Below, in pieces: positions 1 to 10,639 of a DNA stretch of 64,000 nt. The position numbers and the translations under genes were made by a program. The notes beneath the pieces were generated by a model. The model was not told the DNA's origin and ran no database searches. It was given only the letters and a program-made list of their open reading frames with translations. The stretch is from Ceriagrion tenellum (taxonomy: Eukaryota > Arthropoda > Insecta > Odonata > Coenagrionidae): positions 80,613,496-80,677,495 of the forward strand of contig OY720641.1 of NCBI GenBank assembly GCA_963169105.1, given 5' to 3'. The stretch's first letter is position 1. Each line of letters starts with the position of its first letter.

Positions 1-530
1 AGCACGTTTTTATTGTTACGAGATCAAAAGGGGAAATACTAACGTTTTCATGGTACGCTGTGCGCATAGATATGGTGAAATAAAATTAAACGATGACCTT
101 AGTGTACTTCAAACTGGCAAAACCTTTTACGTTTATTTTCACGTTCCTTATTAGCAGATAGGGTCAAAGACTCTCTAGCCATTCGGAAAATTTGTGGATA
201 AATATTTTCTTAAATACACGTGACGAAATATTTGTCTCAGCTATCAAATGTTTTCCTGAGGCCTGGAGGCCTCTTTCGGAAATAAACCAAGGATTTATTT
301 CATTAAAGAAATAGGATATGACTTCGTTCTCCGAATTGAACTTGGATTTAGTGAAAGTAATTTCATTTTTTCATTAGCATTTAATTTGTCTTGTAAATTT
401 CATAAGTTTAGAATCATATTCTACTGATATTGTTAGAGGCATTGAGATAGAGAGCAGTGAAGGGGAGACCGCAAGGACCTAAGATCTTGTTCCCTTGTAT
501 CCGCCAAAATTGCCAGTACAATTATGAAAC
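1..530. other. AT-rich stretch, no feature seen
   Basis: No coding frame, repeat or RNA signal that I can support. Short open frames here are within chance expectation. Confidence 0.5.
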
Positions 531-600
531 CTTGATAGTATAGTGGTCTGCGTATTGGTCATGCAAACTAAAGTTTCGTGGTTTGATTCCCAGTCCAGGA
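531..600 (+). repeat. tRNA-like SINE head (degenerate)
   Basis: A stretch of about 70 nt carries an A-box-like GATAGTATAGTGGTC and, about 38 nt further on, a B-box-like GTGGTTTGATTCCC. The order and spacing are those of an RNA polymerase III internal promoter from a tRNA of the Asp/Glu/Gly type. The acceptor and T stems do not pair well, so this is not a working tRNA gene. A decayed tRNA-derived SINE head is the likely explanation. I could not define a SINE body, a tail or target-site duplications downstream. It does not obviously match the SINE near 46.2 kb. Confidence 0.45.
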
Positions 601-2000
601 TGAATTTTTCTCGCGGCAATTTCAACGCCTTTCGACATTGTTCACCTTTTTCTATTGTACCTCCGTATGAAGCTGTACATGTTACCATTGGTCTTCTTAT
701 ATCAGCGGCAGCAATAAAAAGTGTATTTTTAATTAAATTTCAGCATCATTCAGCATTGTTTCCTTTTGAAGTAATTATTTTTATCAACAAACAATTGGGT
801 TAGAGATGGGTTTCTCGATCTCTCCGTTACTTGATAACATTTTTCTAGATTATCATAAAAAACTTGTTTACACTGGACGCGGGATATCACGTATGCTATT
901 ATACTGCTATTGGTAGTTTGACAGTATTTAGATTTTATGGAACGAGACGGATGGAAAATTGGACAATGATCAAGGTTTTAAACAATAATTACCCAATAAT
1001 CGCTTTTACTCGCGAAACTGATAGCAATCGTCCTGTTAACTTTTAGGATTTGATTTCTTTTCTGGTGAATTATGGATATACCATTCCCATATTAATAGAA
1101 ACTGCTTATACGATCATTGTCACTACCACTCAAAAATAATGCCAGCGTTCCTTGCAGTAATTCACCGAGTACTTATTTTGCATTTTAACTAGGCAGAATT
1201 TGAAGAAAGAAAGAACATTGTGAAGCATATAGTCTTAAAAAACGGTTACTTACCAGGAATAATTAACAAATTATCTAAGAAAAAGAAAAAAGGTTTTGTA
1301 CAACTTGTTTATTCTGGTAATAAATCTAAAATGGATCGTTCAAAATTAATGCACCTCATGATATTTCGGTTCTGTAACCGAAATATTGTAAAGACCTTCC
1401 CAAGATAGGAATGATATGTGTAATATCAGTCACCTTATGTCCTCAAAAATATTCTTGTAGACTGTAATGATAAGGTGGACGATTTTTGCCGAAGTGGAAT
1501 TTATGAACTTTCGTGCAATGAGTGAGAGGGGTTTACGTAGGGCAGTTGTCGATAAAGTTTCAGACTTGAACTTAGGAACTCTATCGTTCTCTTTAAAATA
1601 ATCACGAGAGTATAGAGTAATAGAGAAAGAAAGAGTATATTAGCAAGACATCTTTTAACCTGTGACCACCGCTATTTTCACGGCTCCTTATTGTAACATC
1701 TTCCCATGCATACAGTTGATATAAATGGCATCCGTCTCCCCAAAGTATTCCTTCTTCGAGTCAAGTCGCTATAACTTTTGCGTTCACTGGATTAATTGCG
1801 ATGATAGCATATTACTTGAGTTTTCTTCGTGGGCAATAAGACGTACCGTGTTTTTGTCGGAAGGCTTCGCTTGGTAATCTAAATCTCATTCGCGATTCCG
1901 GAGAACCCTTCAAATGCGATCAGCTTCATCTTTTAGTCCCGACTTAAACAACCACCCGAAGACCAATTTTTACTCCGAAAAAGCTTCCTTTGGAATGCAA
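601..2000. other. AT-rich stretch, no feature seen
   Basis: Non-coding in appearance, with several short unsupported frames. No clear inverted or direct repeats were noticed. Confidence 0.45.
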
Positions 2001-2490
2001 AACGAGCATCGCGGGGCTTTTGCGGGGAAAGGGGGTGGGGCCGGGTCGAACCAGTGGACGTGAAACGAAGAGCCCTGCTCCCATCATAAGGTTGGCGTTT
2101 CTTTAGTTCGCTGCGCCACCACCTTCTTGCGTGGGCGCTACAGTCAACCTCCCCGTATCTCAGACGAGTGATCCATTTGTGTGAGTCCGCGAAGTTCTCT
2201 GTGTTTGAGGGCGCTCACGTTTTTTTCTTTCGTTTTTTATGTATTCGACCCATTTTCTATTGTAATTTACGGCGATTCTTTTATCCTCTTTTCTTTCTCT
2301 CCATCTCCTTTCTTCCTCTCGTCTTGCATTCTTCCCATTTTATTCGTGATCTTTAAGGCCTCTCTGCGGCATTGGGCTCCCCCGCGGTCTGAGCTGGAGA
2401 TTGATGGCCGGATATTGGAAAGAGGCCCCTTTTCGAACAATGGTTTTAAAGGGAATTACAAATTGAAAGATAAGGGAGTGAGATAGGTCA
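2001..2490. other. GC-rich island with G4 motif and pyrimidine-rich tract
   Basis: This block is clearly richer in G+C than its flanks. It opens with clustered G runs (2013-2045) able to form a quadruplex on the plus strand and continues into a T/C-rich tract (about 2220-2345). Overlapping open frames of 62 and 101 codons come from the lack of purine-rich stop codons in that tract. I see no splice-bounded exon with convincing codon use. Confidence 0.4.
2013..2045 (+). other. Potential G-quadruplex
   Basis: Runs of GGGG at 2013-2016 and 2023-2026, GGGGG at 2031-2035, GGGG at 2037-2040 and GGG at 2043-2045 are separated by loops of 1 to 6 nt. This meets the usual G3+N1-7 quadruplex pattern. 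Function is unknown. Confidence 0.55.
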
Positions 2491-4256
2491 AGTAGAAAGG
2501 GTGGTTTGTATGGGGAGGCCGGTCTCTCGGTAGCTACTAGATAAGACTCCTTCCCTTTATATCGATTTTATTCTGGGGCAGCACGAATATAGGGGGAACA
2601 GTGGGGGAAATATCATGATCACGCCCTTAATCTTGAATAAAAACCACGGTCTTGAGGCGCAGGGAGAAGTAGGATCCCTTGAGAGTGGATTGCCGTCGAC
2701 GTTTTCGAAAGGAAATTAGTCGAGTTTGTGAATTAGTGTCCTGACGCCGCCCATAAAGTTTCCTTCCTTGAGACGTTCATCTGGTACCCATTGTGAAGAG
2801 CATTAATGTTCGGGAAATAAGATTGCGGCGGAGTGTAGATCCATGTACATGAAGGCCAATAAATTTGTGATTGAAGTTTTACGTAATATTTAGGTTATGT
2901 TAGCCGCGTAAATCCATGCCCATGGAATTACAGCAATGCCTTCAAGGATCCCTAACTACACCATTAGATTACCGTTTTTAAGTGTTCTTAGAGGGGAAAT
3001 ACGCACCTCTTTTGAAATTTCGGAACAAAAAGTCACGCCACTATCGCTAAAAGCATTTCTGAACTTTTAAAAGGGAAATGTAGTGAGATTTTGACTAGAT
3101 ATACAGTCAGCTACGAAATAGTTGCCTCATATTCATGCTATTGCCCTATTATTTTGTTTATTTCGATTTTTTCATACATCTGCAGAGTTTCAAGAAGTAC
3201 ATCTGATGACTAACTCGGAAATCCATGGTCCATTCCTCCTACCTCACTCTTCATTTTCGGTATACCTTTCCACCACGCAGAATTTGGTCACCATGCTTAG
3301 TTATGGCATTACTTGAAATGGCTCGAATGCGTTCGTATGAGTTAAATTATGTTTAAATTTGTGTCACTTAGGTGATTATCGAAGTTAAAAGTAGGGTAAA
3401 GTTTTCCAATCTACGTTTTCCGTACGTAATAAACTAGTAAAAATGAGGCAGAAATGGTGAAGCCACATTTGGATATTACGTAATGTCTCGACGGATACCA
3501 GTTTTTCTCCAAGCTCTATTGCCAATCTTCCTTAAAATTCAAATGTCTGATTTGTGTTCACATATGTCTAACATTAGTTTTCTTAAAGATTTACTTCTAT
3601 TATAATTTTTCCCACTCAATTCGTATCTTCAATCTTTCCAGGTCTTAATAAAGCAAGCTACACGTAGTTATTTCTTGCCTTTAAAAACTCTCAAATTAAG
3701 CTCGCGATCTTCGCCAAAATATTAAGGTGTTTACCATTCGTAAGTGATTTCCGTGTATGTTTAATTATTGAGGCTTCAATATTATTTTTAAAACCCCTCA
3801 TCTGTTATTTACCAAATTCTACTTTTATATGTACCATTAGCATGCTATTTTGATGTCTTAGGTGCCAAAAAGGCTTTTTCCTTCTTCTTTCTTTGGAAAT
3901 ATTTCTTTGGAAACCAGATATAATGGCCCTTCACCGCTTCTGCTTTTATCCCGTATAGAATTGGAAAATCAGGGAAAACTTATATTGCCAAACTTCAACT
4001 GGTTTATAGGGGTCAAAATGATATTATCTGAGTATATTTCTCCGAAGTGTCGTTTTGATTCCATCAATAAACTGTTGTATTTCACGAGATGGCAGAATGA
4101 GTGTGAGTCTCGAATTCTGCCCAGTCAAATTCTTAATCTACCTTCCAAGTCTATAGAGTATCGGGAAACATTCAACGTAGATTAGTGGACCTGCTAATGT
4201 ATGAAAAAATTTCCAAGTACTAATTTTATCCTTTTTATAAATGCAAATTTTCAAAC
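2491..4256. other. AT-rich stretch, no supported gene
   Basis: Contains one 107-codon plus-strand frame (3862-4185) with no recognisable domain, no upstream gene signals and AT-driven codon use. I treat it as a chance frame. Nothing else was noticed. Confidence 0.4.
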
Positions 4257-4273
4257 CCTTGGCATGGTATATG

Positions 4274-4371
4274 CTAACCAGATAATTTTTTTCTTTGTTA
4301 CAGGTAAGTCGATTTCCTCGAATCTGCAAGAGATGGCTGATCGTTAATTCATCTGAGCTGATTACGTGAGT
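4274..4371 (+). promoter_or_regulatory. Candidate recursive splice (ratchet) site with possible RS-exon
   Basis: The plus strand has, in order, a branch-point-like CTAAC (4274-4278), a T-rich tract (about 4285-4299), a 3' splice site ending CAG at 4301-4303, and an immediately juxtaposed perfect 5' splice site GTAAGT at 4304-4309. This AG|GT fusion is the hallmark of zero-nucleotide exons used in recursive splicing of long introns, known best from Drosophila. A second donor-like GTGAGT at 4366-4371 would define a 62-nt RS-exon (4304-4365). The alternative is an ordinary 62-nt internal exon beginning with GTAAGT; its first frame is open across it (VSRFPRICKRWL...) but is not recognisable. If real, the window lies in a plus-strand intron. 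Confidence 0.4.
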
Positions 4372-5720
4372 TACTCATTGCAAAATGTGGAAAGGTGTCC
4401 AAGTATAAATGGCGTGAAAGGGAATTGTAGTGTTACATTGTATACTGATGCGAAAATTGAATATTTGTATGAGAAGACATTATCGTCACATGTGTTTTAG
4501 AATTACGTGATGAATGCAGGCAGTTGAACTCGTTTGATAACAATAAATTTCCTTCCACTCGTTTAACTTTTATGTTGTTGCTGACTCATTTACTTCAAAT
4601 ATACAGACGTAACTGTTAATTTGATGCGTATATTATTGGCAAAAAATCGTGTAGGTTCCCTTTAGTTGAACTTGCTGTCTGCATGAAATTAACCTCGGAG
4701 GCCTGAGCTATCTACCTTTAAGTTCTCTGTGAACTTTGATAAAAGCTTATAATACTTGATACTTTATGGGAAAATTCCTTTAGTAAAGTAAGACCCTATT
4801 CCACTTGTAACAAAATTTCCTAAACTCTTAACTTTAATTCGAGAGTTTACTAACAATGTCATAAATCATCATATTCAAATTTCTGCCTTTCAATAATACC
4901 TACTTGTGTTGTGCGCGAAGTTGATGATTAGGGTGGAATCATTATTCAATTACTTGGATAAGTCATGTGCGAGCATGGATAAAGAAGTGGTCGTAATTTT
5001 AGTTACTTGTTTAAATACCGCACATGTTTACTACCTCTCGTTGAATAATGCTCCGGATATTTCAAAGTGAATTACAATTTAATATTTTGAATACAGAAAA
5101 AGTTTATTGGTTTCATTTGTGGTCTTCGTGCCAAATTGCTATTTAATTTTCATCAATATGACCACCTTTATGTAAGCAAGTAAGGTGTCGTTTATTAATA
5201 CTACCCAATGAAAGCGTGTAAACTCCATGAACTTTCATGTGTAGCTTTTCTGTAAATTTCTGATTCTGTAAAACGTAGGTACCTTGCGTAATGTAATAAA
5301 TGTTTCAATTTTAGGAGGTTCTAGCAAAAGAAAAAATGTTGAGCCTAGTAATATAGTAATAGATTTAAGGGTTAAGGCTAAGCAAAGATGGTGAGGAAAG
5401 AAAATATCTTGAAACGCGAGTCCCATACGATGAAGATGAGATATTGAATTGAGTGCTCCCATGCGGAGAATCCCCATTTGGTGAGGATGAATACAGTACC
5501 TAGTTTAGTCAAGCTAATCTTTATATTGAAATTCGAGTGATTCAGCAACCGTATACGAAGATGTGGAAGTAAATATTTGATCTGTTTCAAAGCAGTGCTG
5601 GAGGGAACAGAGGGTGAAAACCTGCTTCACGTTTATGTGGGCTTGATAAATATTGAGAGTGGAAACTTATACATGGAAAACAGGGAAGTCGAGAGACAGT
5701 AGTACATAGTAGGTTATAAC
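4372..5720. other. AT-rich stretch, no feature seen
   Basis: No supported gene, RNA or repeat. From about 5380 the plus strand becomes mildly purine-rich, leading into the pyrimidine-rich block that follows. Confidence 0.4.
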
Positions 5721-6060
5721 TCTGTGTTCGTTCAACTTTTCCTGCTCTTGTCTACGACACTCGCCACGCCATTTTCTATCATTTCTTGGTCTTTCTCATC
5801 ACGTCCTTTACATTCCGTCAGTCCTCCTTCAAGCTTCCGTCCCAACTTTGAGCCCACGTCTCTCGGGGGCCATTTTTTTCCTTACGACAGGAAGCTCATT
5901 CTACTCATGGTTATGCCGATGACCTTGAGTAAGATTTTTGCCTCTCCTTTCTTTCTTGTCAAAAATTTCTGCCGACACGTGCACCTTTCATTGTTCCCAC
6001 GCGCCTTTCTCTGCTCCTGTTCCGTTTATAATGCTTGCGTCATTTTTTTCCACCTTATTG
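5721..6060. other. Pyrimidine-rich block
   Basis: The plus strand is T/C-rich and keeps two overlapping frames open (143 and 79 codons). The simultaneous openness of several frames points to base composition, not selection. The neighbouring upstream 300 nt is purine-leaning, so a strand-composition switch lies near 5725. Confidence 0.4.
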
Positions 6061-6376
6061 AGCATCCGTGGTTTTTTTACGGATTCCTATATGAATGTGT
6101 ATATATCTCAGCATTTTGGACATTGTATGGGGTCTCTTCTATCTGTAAACATTAGTATCGATTTCTCACCTTCCTGATTGTCTTATGCGATTGACATTAG
6201 CATGCTTAACATTTCACGGCCAAGCACAGTATTTCACGGGGTGTCCTGGTGAAGACATTCTTGAGTTTAAGTTAAGAATAATATAGGATTTTTCACCGAG
6301 AAATTCACTATTGCCATAATATTTATTTCTCATATTCAATCTCATTACCTATCATAATCACTGACAATAGTAATCG

Positions 6377-6442
6377 GTAACAAAATAAAAAGAGTCCGTA
6401 GTGCTTTTTTATTTTGCTCTTTTAGAGCTCTTTATTTTGTTA
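6377..6442. repeat. AT-rich imperfect inverted repeat
   Basis: The left arm GTAACAAAATAAAAAGAG (6377-6394) matches, inverted, the CTCTTTATTTTGTTA arm ending at 6442, around a T-rich middle. It is a possible small hairpin or the remnant of an AT-rich MITE. No target-site duplication was recognised. Confidence 0.4.
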
Positions 6443-7123
6443 TCTAAAGAGACCATAGAGCTCAATTTCCTTCAATTAAATAGTAAACGGGTTAATTATT
6501 GCTTGTAAATAACTTTCTAGATGAACTTTACTTGAGTTATTCAGGTGTTAACATTGTAAGTGCTGGAGGATATTGAACAAATATTCTATATTGACCGCAT
6601 GGTATACATTTTCTATTCAACTAATGGCCACAGCTTATATCTTAGAGATTGTGCAATGAGGACGTGCTATTACTCAATATGGTTCCCTTTTGGGAAATTG
6701 GTTTCACTACCGTAAAACCCTCTAATTTTAGATATAAAATTATTTTTATATCCTTCACGTGAAGAATTTACATATTTTTTTTATTTTTCGGTGTGCAATT
6801 TCGGGGCCACTAGTGTGCTTTTCAATTGTTGTCTCCAACTACTGTCGACTTATTTTTCACTGGAAAGGTTTTTGTACTGTAAGAGAGGCAAGGTAACTTG
6901 AGAAATAATGATTATAAAAATGAGTTTTAAATTAATTGCTGGCTGGAATATTATCTTCCCTAATATTTTCTCGGGTCGAAACACGATGATTACACGCCAT
7001 CTCATGACTTCAGCTGACTACCTGATGTAATTTATTATGGCTGAGCTATCAATGAACACCAAGTACACCATAACCTTTCATCATCTTCTAGGTAGTATAA
7101 ACTAGTTATTACAGAGATAGGGA

Positions 7124-7310
7124 TTAACCCTTCAAGCGTGTGCGACCCACCGATACGTCCTCTCCAGTCCATGCCTCAAGCGTGTGCGACGCGAATCTGT
7201 GTCCAAGTTTTTCCTTAGGATATCATTGCTCTGGCGAATCAAATGCTCAGGAATGGATTTAATTACAATAACCATATTAAACCTAATTTAAGTTAAGGTT
7301 GAAGGGTTAA
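7124..7310. mobile_element. MITE with piggyBac-type ends
   Basis: The element is bounded by TTAA on both sides (7124-7127 and 7307-7310). Its tips are perfect 8-bp inverted repeats, CCCTTCAA (7128-7135) and TTGAAGGG (7299-7306). TTAA target duplication followed by CCC...GGG is the signature of piggyBac-superfamily transposons. At 183 bp between the TTAA sites it has no coding capacity, so any mobilisation would have needed an enzyme made elsewhere. Inside, the 15-mer TCAAGCGTGTGCGAC occurs twice (7132-7146 and 7176-7190), 44 bp apart, like subterminal transposase-binding repeats. The inverted repeats are short, so a chance arrangement is not excluded. Confidence 0.6.
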
Positions 7311-7379
7311 AGCTAAAACTTCCATAGTGGATCCTCCATTTGATAAGGAAATGCACCGACAGGACTAAATAATTCATGA

Positions 7380-8320
7380 TGTTGGGTGTGGAGCCCCGTG
7401 ATATGAAATTCCCGCCATCCTCTTCATCAAAACACTTAATATGCCTGACTGAAACTTAAGCGGAACTGAACTAAAGCCGTTTTGCGGCACTTGTTAAGTG
7501 CCGCTTTGGCATCGAGGTCAGCGCCTCTCGATGGTCCGCGGCGGAAATGAACATTCATCAAATGCTATGGGACCCACACGTAACGAAGGGATTGAATCCA
7601 ATCCTGAGGACGACCCGCGGCCAAAGTTTCTCCCAACCAATACTCGATGATGAATTTTTTCCACCCACTTAATTGCGGGGCATCGAAGGTTTTCTAGTGC
7701 TGGGTGATCCAACCGGAGTGTGAGATTAGACCCATCCTTCGCCCACCAATTGGGAACTTACACCCAGGGTAAAGGGTTGTCTGTTTCCAGGAGAGAGTTG
7801 GAATGTACGACGGGAAGCACCCGGTTTTGCGTCGGCGTGGGACGCTTGGGAAAGGTGTTGTTTGTGGGGCCGAGGGTTTAACAACGGCGCCCGTGGTGCG
7901 GTTAGTTCGTGGTGTGGATTCCGCTTACCCTTTTGGGTGGGATCAAAGTGAGTAATGGACGTTGGCCGTTTGGGCCTGCCTGCCTGCTCCGGGAGTTTGA
8001 GAATAAGGCATATGTGGTCCCCCCCCTAGGGAGCGTTCCTAAGCATCCGCCTATAGATTGGACGGAGTAGTAGGGAAGCAAACACTTTCCCGCATCGAAG
8101 CCATTTAAGGGGTGTGTGGGCCACTTAAAGGTGCTTAGGCTGGGGAGAAAAGCGATATCGCATGCTTCCGACGGGCAGAAAGTACGTCGAACCGTAATGG
8201 CCCCGGTCACATCTCATGTTCGGCCACTTATGAGTGTATGGCTGGTACCTAATATTGCAGGGTCATCGCAACAGCCTTGGGAGTTCCTTATCTCCAGAAC
8301 GACCCAGAAATTTTAAATGG
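7380..8320. other. GC-rich block of unknown origin
   Basis: About 0.95 kb with clearly higher G+C and more CpG than the AT-rich DNA on either side, with rather sharp edges. Such islands often mark inserted elements, for example the untranslated part of a retrotransposon, but I recognise no protein, LTR or terminal repeat. Short frames on both strands (64-102 codons) resemble nothing I know. A perfect hairpin lies near its left edge (7484-7504). Confidence 0.4.
7484..7504. other. Perfect 9-bp stem-loop
   Basis: GCGGCACTT, loop GTT, AAGTGCCGC. The stem is GC-rich and can be extended outward with gaps (GCC/GGC). No U tract follows, so it is not a terminator of bacterial type. Role unknown. Confidence 0.55.
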
Positions 8321-9662
8321 TCGCTCGCACTTGGATAATAAATTCTCACCAGGAAATTTTAGTCTTGGAAAGTAGCTCAAATGTATCTCCAGTAGTATGG
8401 ACTAGTAAGAAGCACAGATTGAAAACCCTACCTTCTAAGAGCTCATTATTTTTACTTGGAAGAGTATGAATTATTAAATTTAACGTGGCATCATAAACTT
8501 GTTATCGTAAATGGAGTGTCGTTCTTTGGTGAGAGTGGGCATTGAAAATATATGGAATCCAGGATAGAATTCAGAAGGTGAGGTAGGAGTCCAGTAATTA
8601 TTTGAGATGTGATAGAATATTTATGGGTAAATTGATGTAAATTCAAAGGTAGGAAAAATGGTATACCAATATATACAGGTGTGAAGTTTATCTGGTAGCT
8701 GTCAGAAAATACATCGATTCGTATTTAGTTAAAAAAAGGTAATGCGGAGGAATCAGGGTAGTAATGTATCTATATCACACATATCTTCATCTCAGATCGG
8801 TAAGCTGTGAATTCAACTCAACAAATATGTCTTTATATATACCAAAATATTTGAAAACATCATATCTCATAATGCTTTCTCCTTTTTCGTATGTAATTTC
8901 AGACATTCCTTAAGATTTTTTTTAGAGATTGACTTTTTTTTTTCTCTTTCATTTATTAGAAAATTGTGTCGAAAATTGTATCCTTTTCAGAAAAATATTA
9001 TGAGTAGATGACCGTCGGAAGTAAGACGACAATCACTGATAAATATTTTTCATTATAGATACTTTTACCTACTTCTTGTGTTGCAAAACTGCTATGTTGA
9101 ATTAGAAATCTATTTATGCAGTACAAGCGAATCAAAATTTAAGACTGGTGCATTTCTTATCTTTTGTATTGCCATAGACAATTTGCGACCGGTTCAATCG
9201 ATTTGAGGAATCTGTCAAAGCATATATAGAAATTTTATCACAAGGAAGAATTTGTCGTGAAATATTACAGTCGGGGCAGATGTTTACGAAGACTCCATGC
9301 TAAGGACGGTGTCTTAATTTCTCGAAATCATCGTTCATGATTATATTCTTAGTTTTTTCAAGGCTGCACTAATTAAAACATGGTAAATATTTGGAAACAT
9401 AAGCTTGGTAGAGGGTAATGCAAGCCTAGGTCTCTTAGATAATAGGCATTTGAAGGAATTTACGGGATTGACGGATGGATCGGCAAAATTGATGAATGAT
9501 ATGCAGCAGCGAAGTTTATAGTTTAATTCTGTAATAAGAGTAAGTATTTCGTGTTAACGGGGTGTGAAATGTCGGAATATTGATTTTATCAAATGAAGCG
9601 GTGAGTCAAGGGGAATGATCTATTTGATGGTTAGAAATCAGTGTGGGAGACAAATTCAATTC
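8321..9662. other. AT-rich stretch, no feature seen
   Basis: No supported gene, RNA or repeat noticed. Confidence 0.45.
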
Positions 9663-10245
9663 CAGTCAGGCGTACTTTATATTTCTTGGACCTGCAAAAG
9701 AGTTTTGTTTCGTGTTTTTCAACGTTTGTTCTTAAAACATTACGCTGAACATTGTCTTTTGATGCCCTTTAGTCCAAGGAAATTTAGTAGGAAAACCTTT
9801 AGCTATTCCCACTAAATTTCCACGGATTACAGGGGACTGACTTTCCACGGAAATTTATCCCCCCACTAAATTAGCGTTGCCAGAATTTCTAAGGTTAATA
9901 ATACCTATAGGAAGCCTCTTAGAGTGTCTCTTTTGTCATTTTCTGCAAAACATATAAGTTATCAGAGAAGGAGTTGAACCTAGTGGAAAGAACCTCTTAG
10001 TAGGTGAAAAATCTGTCTAGAAAATTGTTTTAATACCAGTCAGGCGTACTTAAGAATTCATGAACCTGCAAAAAAATTATTTTCGTTTAATTTTCGTCAT
10101 TTTTTAAAACCTTGCTCAGAACAATGCAGTTTTATGCATCGTACTACGATGGAATTCTGAGGGAAGTGCGTCAATCTTCTGATAGAAATTCCGAGGCTAA
10201 TACATATGAAGCCTGATCGTGTATCTATTGTGTCGTTTTCCGCGT
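9663..10245. repeat. Diverged direct duplication, two unequal copies
   Basis: Copy 1 (about 9663-9948) and copy 2 (about 10036-10245) start with the same 16-mer CCAGTCAGGCGTACTT, 373 nt apart. They continue alike through a 'GACCTGCAAAA'/'GAACCTGCAAAA' segment, a T-rich stretch, and a shared right end in which AGAATTTCTAAGGTTAATA matches AGAAATTCCGAGGCTAATA and a TGTC(A/G)TTTTC motif follows. Copy 1 carries an extra insert of about 80 nt containing its own inverted repeat. Either a tandem duplication or two insertions of one repeat family would explain this. No coding content is recognisable. Confidence 0.6.
9774..9825. repeat. Short inverted repeat inside duplication copy 1
   Basis: CCAAGGAAATTTAGTAGG (9774-9791) is inverted as CCCACTAAATTTCCACGG (9808-9825), 16 of 18 positions pairing. 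A further ACGGAAATTTATC/CCCACTAAATTA segment follows just downstream. It is present only in copy 1, so it may be a nested insertion. Confidence 0.5.
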
Positions 10246-10349
10246 CCCCAACCTTCCAGGATAACCACGAGCTGAGCAGGGAAAGGTACACTCTAGCACA
10301 TTACACTGATCCGTGAAATACATTCAACTCAACAACTATATGAATATAC

Positions 10350-10408
10350 TCTTACCGCACCGATAAAACTGATCATCCAAGAGGAGGTCAGTTTTGTCGG
10401 TAAGAGGA
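10350..10408. repeat. Imperfect hairpin, arms about 25 nt
   Basis: The left arm (10350-10374) reads CTTACCGCACCGATAAAACT in its centre and the right arm (10385-10408) GTCAGTTTTGTCGGTAAG. They pair with one small bulge around a loop of about 10 nt. It sits about 90 nt upstream of a larger foldback and may belong to the same element. Confidence 0.6.
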
Positions 10409-10499
10409 GTTTGTGCTACTCTTGACCTTCCAAGGGGAGGTTTCGTTATATTGGATTTATGTTTACTTATTTTAATCCTTAATTTATTATACTTTATTT

Positions 10500-10634
10500 A
10501 GTAAATTCCACACTTAAAATTTTATTTTCGAGCTAGGTTTCGACTGCACAGCAATCATTTTCAAGGACTTGGGAAATGATTGCTGTGCAGTCGAAACCTA
10601 AGTCGGAAATTAAATTTTCAAAGTGGAATTTACT
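10500..10634. mobile_element. Foldback (long palindromic) element
   Basis: Arms of about 63 nt (10500-10562 and 10572-10634) are inverted copies around a loop of about 9 nt. The inner part, including GGTTTCGACTGCACAGCAAT, is identical in both arms; the outer part (AGTAAATTCCAC...) pairs with scattered mismatches. The arm sequence, an A/T-rich lead with a CTTA motif, then TTTTCGA, then CTAGGTTTCGA, closely follows a motif found twice at 53.7-53.9 kb. The same family therefore appears in two forms in this window. No coding capacity; a non-autonomous element end is likely. Confidence 0.7.
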
Positions 10635-10639
10635 AAGAA

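Noticed and set aside
531..600. Functional tRNA gene
   Set aside because: A- and B-box-like motifs are present but acceptor and T stems do not pair, so it is at best a SINE head.
3862..4185. 107-codon plus-strand frame just upstream of the ratchet site
   Set aside because: No recognisable domain and no supporting splice or start signals; consistent with chance in AT-rich DNA.
5724..6177. 143- and 79-codon plus-strand hydrophobic frames, membrane-protein-like
   Set aside because: T/C-rich DNA translates to Phe/Leu/Ser-rich peptides in every frame; two frames are open at once.
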